From: Paracoccaceae bacterium
GTDB taxonomy: Bacteria; Pseudomonadota; Alphaproteobacteria; Rhodobacterales; Rhodobacteraceae
Assembly: GCA_028284605.1 (NCBI GenBank)
Contig: JANQRL010000002.1
Span: 1-48,951 of the forward strand
Direction: 5' to 3'
DNA length: 48,951 nucleotides
In this document: positions 43,343 through 48,951 of the stretch, in pieces
Numbering within the stretch: position 1 is the stretch's first letter
Layout: the number at the start of each line of letters is the position of its first letter
Position numbers and translations under genes: made by a program
Notes under the pieces: model-generated
Database searches by the model: none
The model's input: the letters and a program-made list of their open reading frames with translations, nothing else
Told to the model about the DNA's origin: nothing

Positions 43343-44305
43343 ATGCACCATCCCCCCGAATTCCACGACCGCATGCTCTCCCTCGGGCTCGGGCGGGTCT
43401 CCGAAGCCGCCGCCATCGCCTCGGCCCGGCTGGTCGGGCGCGGCGACGAAAAGGCCGCCGATGAGGCCGCCGTCAACGCCATGCGCGATCAGCTCAACAA
43501 GCTCGAGATTCGCGGCATCGTGGTGATCGGCGAGGGCGAGCGCGACGAGGCGCCGATGCTCTATATCGGTGAGGAAGTGGGCGACGGCACCGGGCCGGAG
43601 GTCGATATCGCCCTCGACCCGCTCGAAGGCACCACACTCACCGCCAAGGACATGCCGAACGCGCTCACCGTGATCGCGATGGGCCCGCGCGGCACCATGC
43701 TCCACGCACCGGATGTCTATATGGACAAGCTCGCCATCGGCCCCGGCTACCGGCCCGGCGTGGTGACGATGGATATGAGCCCGGCGGAGCGGGTCTCGGC
43801 CCTGGCCGCGGCCCAGGGCTGTTCGACCTCGGACATCACGGTCTGCGCACTGGAGCGGCCCCGGCATGAAGAGATGATCGCCGAGATCCGCGAAACCGGC
43901 GCCGCGATCCGGCTGATCACCGATGGCGACGTGGCGGGCGTCATGCACTGCGCCGAGCCCCATATCACCGGCATCGATATGTATATGGGCTCCGGCGGCG
44001 CGCCCGAGGGGGTGCTGGCGGCGGCGGCGCTGAAATGCATGGGCGGGCAGATGTTCGGCCGGCTGACCTTCCGCAACGAGGATGAAAAAGCGCGGGCCAG
44101 GAAGGCCGGGATCACGAATTTCGACCGGGTCTATACCCGCGACGACATGGTGACGGGGCCGGTGATCTTCGCCGCCACTGGCGTGACCGACGGCTCGCTC
44201 CTGCCGGGGATCAAGCGCGAGCCCGGCTTCGTGACCACCGAGACGATCCTGATGCGGTCGAAGACCGGCTCGGTGCGGCGGATGACCTACCGCAATCCGG
44301 TCTAG
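43343..44305 (+). CDS. glpX: Class II fructose-1,6-bisphosphatase GlpX
   Basis: 320 aa; hydrolyses fructose 1,6-bisphosphate, for gluconeogenesis. Seen: IVVIGEGERDEAPMLYIGEEVG, ALDPLEGTTLTAKDMPNAL (metal site), GPGYRPGVVTM, ITDGDVAGVMHC, GSGGAPEGVLAAAALKCMGG and TRDDMVTGPVIFAATGVTDG. The longer frame before 43343 is not used; AAGGA is 10 bases ahead of the ATG. Flanked by direct repeats A (43020-43205) and B (44397-44581). Follows hom as in related genomes. Confidence 0.97.
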   Translation: MHHPPEFHDRMLSLGLGRVSEAAAIASARLVGRGDEKAADEAAVNAMRDQLNKLEIRGIVVIGEGERDEAPMLYIGEEVGDGTGPEVDIALDPLEGTTLTAKDMPNALTVIAMGPRGTMLHAPDVYMDKLAIGPGYRPGVVTMDMSPAERVSALAAAQGCSTSDITVCALERPRHEEMIAEIRETGAAIRLITDGDVAGVMHCAEPHITGIDMYMGSGGAPEGVLAAAALKCMGGQMFGRLTFRNEDEKARARKAGITNFDRVYTRDDMVTGPVIFAATGVTDGSLLPGIKREPGFVTTETILMRSKTGSVRRMTYRNPV

Positions 44306-44396
44306 CCGCTGCGCGGCGGCGCTCCGCACTGGCGAACCGGTCGTCTCCGACGTGGCCTATGACGGTACGTTTCGTCCGTTCAGAGACTCGGTCATT

Positions 44397-44581
44397 CTCC
44401 TTCCCAGCCCGGAATCAAGCCGAAGGCGCCGGGCATCGACAGACCGTCCGGCGGGCTGGCGATTGGGTGAGGTTGGGCGCGGAGCTCGGAGCAGGGGATG
44501 TGCTTGGCTGCCATAAAGCGCTTTGGCTCAGAAGGGAGATCGCCATCCCCCGGTCTGTCGATGCCCGGCTCGCGTCGCACC
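44397..44581. repeat. 185-bp structured repeat, copy B (after glpX)
   Basis: Second copy of the element at 43020-43205, same orientation, in the 390-bp glpX-recJ gap. Dyad arms at 44428-44446 and 44551-44569 are identical in sequence to copy A, and the inner TGGCGAT/ATCGCCA pair is kept (44457-44463, 44539-44545). The central loop differs (for example AAAGCGCTTTGG where A has AAATCGAAACAG). Differences in the loop but none in the arms fit selection for structure or recent terminal-repeat-like spread. Confidence 0.85.
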
Positions 44582-44695
44582 AAGAACTCCTCACCATAGG
44601 AGCCGCTCCTTCGGCCCAACCAAACGAGTCCCCAGAAAACGCCCAACCGCTTCCCCGGTAGCGAATCCCAAACCCCTGACATATGGTAGCCCGCG

Positions 44696-46468
44696 ATGGA
44701 CACAGCCCCAGATATGGACCTCCCCCGCGCCTTTCTCGACGTCGCCGCCTCCGCGACCGGGCGCCGCTGGGTCGGCCCTACGGGCGAGGAGGACCGCCGC
44801 GCCGAGGCCATGGCGCAGCAGACCGCCCTCCCCCTCCCGGTCTGCCGGACCCTTGTCCGCCGCGGCGTGGACCCGCCCGACGCGCCCGCCTTCCTCGCCC
44901 CCTCCCTCCGCGACCTGCTGCCCGATCCGCGTAGCCTCTGCGATGTCGAGGCCGCCGCCGCGCGCCTGAACCGCGCCGTGGCAGCCGACGAGCGGATCGC
45001 CATCTTCGCCGATTACGATGTCGATGGCGGCGCCTCCGCCGCTCTGCTGATCGACTGGCTGCGCGAACTTCACCGTCCGGCCACGCTCTACGTCCCCGAC
45101 CGGATCGACGAGGGCTATGGGCCGAACGTCCCCGCAATGTCCGCTCTGGCCCGCGACCATGAGCTGATCGTCTGCGTCGATTGCGGCACGCTGAGCCACG
45201 CGCCCATCGCCGCCGCCCAGGGCGCCGATGTCCTCGTCCTCGACCACCACCTCGCGGGCGAAACCCTGCCCGACGCCCTCGCTGTGGTGAACCCGAACCG
45301 CCAGGACGAGAGCGGCGATCTCGGCCACCTCTGCGCCGCCGGCGTGGTCTTTCTGGTGCTGGTAGAGGCGAACCGGCAGCGGCGGGAGGAGGGTCTGGCC
45401 ATCCCCGACCTCCTCACCCGGCTCGACCTCGTGGCCCTGGCCACCGTTGCCGACGTCGCCCCGCTGATCGGCGTCAACCGGGCCCTGGTCCGGCAAGGGC
45501 TGAAGGTCATGGCCCGCCGCGCCCGCCCCGGCCTCGCCGCGCTGGCCGATGTGGCGGGCCTCGACGCCGCGCCGACCGCCTACCATCTGGGCTACCTCCT
45601 CGGCCCCCGGGTCAATGCCGGCGGTCGGATCGGCGCCGCCGATCTGGGTGCGCGCCTTCTGGCAACCGACGACCCGAACGAAGCCGCGGCGCTGGCCGAA
45701 CGGCTCGACCGCCTGAACGCCGAGCGGCGCGAGATCGAGGCCCGGGTCCAGCACGAGGCCATGGCCCAGGCCGAGGCCCGGGGCCTCGACGCACCGCTGG
45801 TCTGGGCCGCCGGCGACGGCTGGCATCCCGGCGTCGTGGGCATCGTCGCCTCGCGGCTGAAGGAGGCCACGAACCGCCCCGCCGTGGTGATCGGCCTCGA
45901 CAACGGCACCGGCAAGGGCTCCGGCCGCTCCATCTCCGGCGTCGATCTCGGCGCCAGCGTGCAGAGGCTTGTGGCCGAGGGGCTCCTGACCAAGGGCGGC
46001 GGCCACCGGATGGCGGCGGGGCTGACCGTGGACGAGGCCGCGCTGGAGCCCGCCATGGCCCGCCTCTCGGCGCTGCTCGCCCGGCAGGGCGCCGGCCAGA
46101 CCGGCCCGGCCGATCTGCGGCTCGACGGCCTCCTGATGCCCGGCGCCGCGACGGTGGATCTCGTCCGCGAGATCGAAGCCTGCGGCCCCTTCGGCGCCGC
46201 CGCCCCCGCCCCGCGCTTCGCCTTCCCGGACATGATCCTGACCCAGGCCCGCGAGGTTGGCCAGGGACATCTGAAAATCACCTTCGGCGACGGCACCGGG
46301 CCCCGCCTCGACGGGATCGCCTTCGGCGTCCTGGAGGGCCCCCTGGGCACGCTCCTCACGAACCACGGGGGCGCCCGGTTTCACCTTGCCGGGCGGCTGG
46401 AGATCAACACCTGGCAGGGTCGGCAGAGCGTCCAGCTCAAGCTCGAAGACGCCGCCCCGGCCGCCTGA
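44696..46468 (+). CDS. recJ: Single-stranded-DNA-specific exonuclease RecJ
   Basis: 590 aa; 5'-3' exonuclease of the DHH family used in recombination and mismatch repair. Seen: motif I FADYDVDGGASAALL, VDCGT, motif III LDHHLAGE, ALATVADVAPLIG (motif IV), GPRVNAGGRIGAADLGARLL, and the DHHA1 end GDGWHPGVVGIVASRL and KGGGHRMAAGLTV, then the RecJ C-terminal OB domain. ATG at 44696 (MDTAPDMD); an ATG at 44714 is possible. Ends the conserved hom-glpX-recJ order. Confidence 0.96.
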   Translation: MDTAPDMDLPRAFLDVAASATGRRWVGPTGEEDRRAEAMAQQTALPLPVCRTLVRRGVDPPDAPAFLAPSLRDLLPDPRSLCDVEAAAARLNRAVAADERIAIFADYDVDGGASAALLIDWLRELHRPATLYVPDRIDEGYGPNVPAMSALARDHELIVCVDCGTLSHAPIAAAQGADVLVLDHHLAGETLPDALAVVNPNRQDESGDLGHLCAAGVVFLVLVEANRQRREEGLAIPDLLTRLDLVALATVADVAPLIGVNRALVRQGLKVMARRARPGLAALADVAGLDAAPTAYHLGYLLGPRVNAGGRIGAADLGARLLATDDPNEAAALAERLDRLNAERREIEARVQHEAMAQAEARGLDAPLVWAAGDGWHPGVVGIVASRLKEATNRPAVVIGLDNGTGKGSGRSISGVDLGASVQRLVAEGLLTKGGGHRMAAGLTVDEAALEPAMARLSALLARQGAGQTGPADLRLDGLLMPGAATVDLVREIEACGPFGAAAPAPRFAFPDMILTQAREVGQGHLKITFGDGTGPRLDGIAFGVLEGPLGTLLTNHGGARFHLAGRLEINTWQGRQSVQLKLEDAAPAA

Positions 46469-46510
46469 ACCGGTCGCACCCCGAGCCCCGGAAAACCGCC
46501 CCGAATCCCC

Positions 46511-46539
46511 TTGCCCTAGGCTTTGGCTTTGCCTAAGAC
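46511..46539 (+). promoter_or_regulatory. Candidate promoter of tRNA-Glu
   Basis: TTGCCC (46511-46516) and TAAGAC (46534-46539) with a 17-base spacer; a start about 7 bases later leaves around 12 nt of leader before the tRNA 5' end at 46558. Sits right after recJ. Confidence 0.55.
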
Positions 46540-46557
46540 ACACGCCACGTCCCGTGC

Positions 46558-46632
46558 GGCCCGTTCGTCTATCGGTTAGGACGCCAGGTTTTCAACCTGG
46601 AAAGAGGGGTTCGATTCCCCTACGGGCTGCCA
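46558..46632 (+). tRNA. tRNA-Glu (anticodon TTC)
   Basis: 75-nt tRNA. Acceptor stem GGCCCGT pairs with ACGGGCT (first pair G-U), D-arm with GTCTATCGGTTAGGAC, anticodon stem CCAGG/CCTGG around loop TTTTCAA giving anticodon TTC, T-arm GGGGTTCGATTCCCC, discriminator G and an encoded CCA ending at 46632. No intron. Confidence 0.95.
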
Positions 46633-47305
46633 TTTCCAGAACTCCATTCATTATATGGAATCAATGATTTAAATGGACTCCCTAGGGGATTCCTGCGTCC
46701 AAGTGCGCTTTCGTACCACAGTTGGTACCACACTCGACACTGACGTCTGAGACTAGCGCCCTCGACTGCCGCGCTGTCCATTTGCGTTCTCGCCGCGATC
46801 GCCCGAACGCGATTCGGGCGGTTTGTCCTCGGCTGCCCTTCAGCCCGCCCAATCGGGTGTTGGCGTCTGGACTGTCCGCTTGGCGTCAGCCTGCGTCCTG
46901 CGCAACCCTGACCGTCACGCAATGCTTGGGCATTGGCGCCGATCCCGGCATCATCCCGTCCGCACCTTGGGTCTGCATCGCAATTCGCTTCCATGCAGGA
47001 ACCGAGCGGTCCTTTTCCGATGTAGTTTCACCCGCGCCGGGTGCGATAGTGAAGTCCGTCGGGCCGGGGGCCTTTGCGGTCACTGCGCGGCCTGGCTGGG
47101 GAGGCGGGTCTATCGATGACGATAATGGGTCCGATTATCGTGAGCACATGTTGAGGGCGAAAGGCGTGTCAGAACTCTTTAGGCTGGAGGACAAACAGAT
47201 CGCAGGACCGCCGAACTCACCCCATCGTATTTGCGACAGTTTCAGTCCGATCCCATTTGAGAGAAGTCCGAGACAGCCCGCCGAGCGGCTTCGCCCACGA
47301 GACAG
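46633..47305. other. Gene-free stretch after tRNA-Glu
   Basis: About 670 bp between tRNA-Glu and phaC with no convincing gene; the open frames (for example 46722-47324 plus) lack recognisable family signals. The first 110 bp are AT-richer. An imperfect inverted copy of the tRNA 3' end is at 46671-46693 (see findings), and a GTACCA-CAGT-TGGTAC dyad is at 46713-46728. Tyrosine recombinase genes, which often use tRNA ends, were not seen. It could be an old integration scar. Confidence 0.5.
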
Positions 47306-48951
47306 TCATGTTGCACTGACATAGCGCCCCGGCGCGTCTTCGATGACGTCGAGCTTGCCCTTGCCAGGAACACGAGGGGGACCTTGTTCAGCACCGCCTT
47401 GTTCGTCCAGCCAGTCGGACCAGTGTTCCCACCAGGAGGCTTGGGTGTGATTGGCCGCTTCAAACCATGTCTCAGGATTGCAGGGCTGGGTCGCGCCTGT
47501 CCAATAGCCGTACTTTGGGCGGTCTTTCGGTGGATTGATCACACCGGCGATATGGCCCGAGGCGCCGAGGACGAAGGTCACGTCGCTGCCGACCAGCTGG
47601 GTCGTTGGATAGACCGAACGCCAGGGCGCAATGTGGTCGTCCTTAGTAGCCAGAACATACATGGGCGCTTCGATCTCACCGACATCGATTGGCGTGCCGT
47701 CAAGCGCGAGGCCGCCAGCCTGGCGCAGCTTGTTGCCGAGATAGATTTCCTCAAGATACCAGAGCAGCATCGCGCGCGGCAGGCGTGTTGAATCCGCGTT
47801 CCAATAAAGCAGATCGAAGGCCGCCGGGTCGCGGCCCATCAGATAGTTCTGGACATGGATCGGCCAGATCAGGTCGTTCTCCCGCAGCATCGAGAACATG
47901 TCCTGCAGATGATAGTTCTCAAGGCACCCACTTTCGGCCATATGCACTTCGAGCGCGCGAACCCGGTTCTCGTCGATGAAGACACCGATCTCGCCCACAT
48001 CCGTGAAGTCAATCATCGAGGCGAGCGTGGTGGCGGATTTGATCCGGTTGTCGCCCCGCGCCGCGAGCCAGGCGAGCGTCGCCGTCACCAGGATGCCGCC
48101 GATGCAGAAGCCGAGGATGTTGATTTCGCACTCGCCGGTGGCCTGCTCAATGGCGTCGAGCGCCGCCAGCGGGCCTTCCTTCATATAGGCATCGAATCCC
48201 TTGTCCTCATGGGCCTTGGTCGGGTTGACCCAAGAGATCACGAAGACGGTATGGCCCTTCTCGAGCAGAAAGCGGACGAGACTGTTCTCGGGCCGCATGT
48301 CGAGGATGTAGTATTTGTTGATCCAGGCCGGCACGAACAGCATCGGGCGTTTGCGCTGGGTCTTGGTGAGCGGCGCATATTGGATAAGCTGCATCAACTC
48401 GTTCTCATAGACGACCTTGCCGGGGGTCGTGGCCAGATCGTGACCGACCTCGAAGGCCGTCCGGTCGGTGCTGTCGATGTCGAGCCGCCCGCCGCCGCGT
48501 TCGAGATCGTCGAGGAAGTGCTCAAGCCCGTCGAGCAGCGACTGCCCCCCGGTTTCGATTGCACGCATGCGCACCTCCGGGTTGAGCGCCGCAAAATTGG
48601 CGGGCGAGACCGCACTCAGAAGCTGCCGCGTATAGAACTTCGCGCGCAGGTGCTCCTTCGATCCGTCGGGAAGGGTAGAGAGCAGCTGGTCCGTCGCGCG
48701 CTCGACAGCCAGATGAAGCGCTTTGAGAACACGGGCCGCCGGGTCAGCCTCCCAGCCCTTGCCGCGGAAGCGGCGGTCCCTGGGAACGGTCTCGTCTTCG
48801 GTCCAAAGCGAGAGCCAGGCCTGGCTTGCCTGAAGCGCGAGCGCCTGCTGGAAGCCGATCAACGCCCCGGGATGCTGCAAAAGCTCTGCCCATGCGGCCG
48901 CAAACCCGCCCATCACCGACGCCCCATCGACGATCGAGAACTCCTCGCCTG
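47306..48951 (-). CDS. phaC: Class I poly(3-hydroxyalkanoate) synthase, N-terminus outside window
   Basis: 547 residues visible, about 90% of a class I PhaC (usually near 590-600); the frame remains open through the right edge (EEFSIVDGASVMGG just inside). Polymerises 3-hydroxyacyl-CoA to PHA on granules. Seen: PLTKTQRKRPMLFVPAWINKYYILD, FVISWVNP, the lipase-box-like GFCIGG with the catalytic cysteine, WNADSTRLPRAMLLWYLE, TKDDHIAPW with the catalytic Asp and GASGHIAGV with the His, and the terminal YWTGATQPCNPETWF. No phaP, phaR or phaZ genes are inside the window. Confidence 0.97.
   Translation of the reverse strand, partial: GEEFSIVDGASVMGGFAAAWAELLQHPGALIGFQQALALQASQAWLSLWTEDETVPRDRRFRGKGWEADPAARVLKALHLAVERATDQLLSTLPDGSKEHLRAKFYTRQLLSAVSPANFAALNPEVRMRAIETGGQSLLDGLEHFLDDLERGGGRLDIDSTDRTAFEVGHDLATTPGKVVYENELMQLIQYAPLTKTQRKRPMLFVPAWINKYYILDMRPENSLVRFLLEKGHTVFVISWVNPTKAHEDKGFDAYMKEGPLAALDAIEQATGECEINILGFCIGGILVTATLAWLAARGDNRIKSATTLASMIDFTDVGEIGVFIDENRVRALEVHMAESGCLENYHLQDMFSMLRENDLIWPIHVQNYLMGRDPAAFDLLYWNADSTRLPRAMLLWYLEEIYLGNKLRQAGGLALDGTPIDVGEIEAPMYVLATKDDHIAPWRSVYPTTQLVGSDVTFVLGASGHIAGVINPPKDRPKYGYWTGATQPCNPETWFEAANHTQASWWEHWSDWLDEQGGAEQGPPRVPGKGKLDVIEDAPGRYVSAT

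Noticed and set aside
44392-45003. Minus-strand frame reading through repeat B
   Set aside because: The translation over the repeat is similar in copy A at first but then shifts frame, so the conservation follows DNA and dyads, not a protein; the rest is antisense to recJ.
46722-47324. 200-codon plus-strand frame after tRNA-Glu
   Set aside because: No known motifs and no good RBS; overlaps the end of phaC. Kept as a gene-free region.
1-48951. CRISPR array, insertion sequence or prophage
   Set aside because: No regularly spaced repeat set, transposase, integrase or phage structural gene was found; the repeats seen are palindromes and the glpX pair.

Overview
The window is about 49 kb of GC-rich chromosome that reads as an alphaproteobacterium of the Rhodobacteraceae (Roseobacter/Rhodobacter group). 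The evidence is gene content and synteny: xseA-purD, a SUV3-like helicase/S4 protein/seven-iron FdxA/CarD cluster, dnaG-rpoD, soxBDAG, hom-glpX-recJ, and a class I PHA synthase. Because of the high GC, nearly every real gene carries long antisense or out-of-frame open frames; these were left out.

Layout. (1) 1-13.7 kb: xseA (cut by the left edge) diverges from purD. A minus-strand group follows with a helicase, an S4 protein, fdxA and carD, plus a periplasmic TPR protein. A plus-strand run then carries an SCP2 protein, a lysophospholipase-like hydrolase, a ligase-associated MBL exonuclease, an HSL-type esterase and an ATP-dependent DNA ligase, and converges on a PPOX flavoprotein. (2) 13.7-20.7 kb: nrdR-ribD and ribE lie on the minus strand, separated by an oppositely oriented capsule block (kpsS-like, lipoprotein exporter, two-module kpsC). 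(3) 20.8-25.9 kb: an M20 amidohydrolase coupled to a YjbQ protein, a HlyU-family protein, and then a small accessory patch: Stf0-type sulfotransferase, Phd-Doc toxin-antitoxin pair with an operator-like dyad, and an unnamed protein with a PD-(D/E)XK-like motif whose start overlaps the rpoD stop. (4) 25.9-36.6 kb: rpoD, dnaG, the heterotetrameric sarcosine oxidase operon soxBDAG, and glutamate dehydrogenase. (5) 36.6-41.7 kb: an orphan tadE / TadG-vWA / tadF-type operon with a good promoter candidate and a coupled leader ORF, then a TetR gene, a small membrane protein and a lipoprotein. (6) 41.7-49 kb: hom, glpX and recJ, with glpX bracketed by two copies of a ~186-bp structured repeat, then tRNA-Glu(TTC), a ~670-bp stretch without a convincing gene, and phaC (cut by the right edge).

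The metabolic genes are mostly housekeeping: purine, riboflavin, homoserine, gluconeogenesis, glutamate, C1/sarcosine demethylation and PHA storage. The observations most worth checking are the repeat pair around glpX, the recurrent tandem-palindrome elements at gene ends, the SoxD subunit that lacks two of the usual zinc cysteines, the nuclease-like gene coupled to rpoD, the vWA pilus protein with an embedded calcium-loop-like insert, and the Tad promoter region. I found no CRISPR array, insertion sequence or prophage. I did not find one clear, wholly new multi-gene system.
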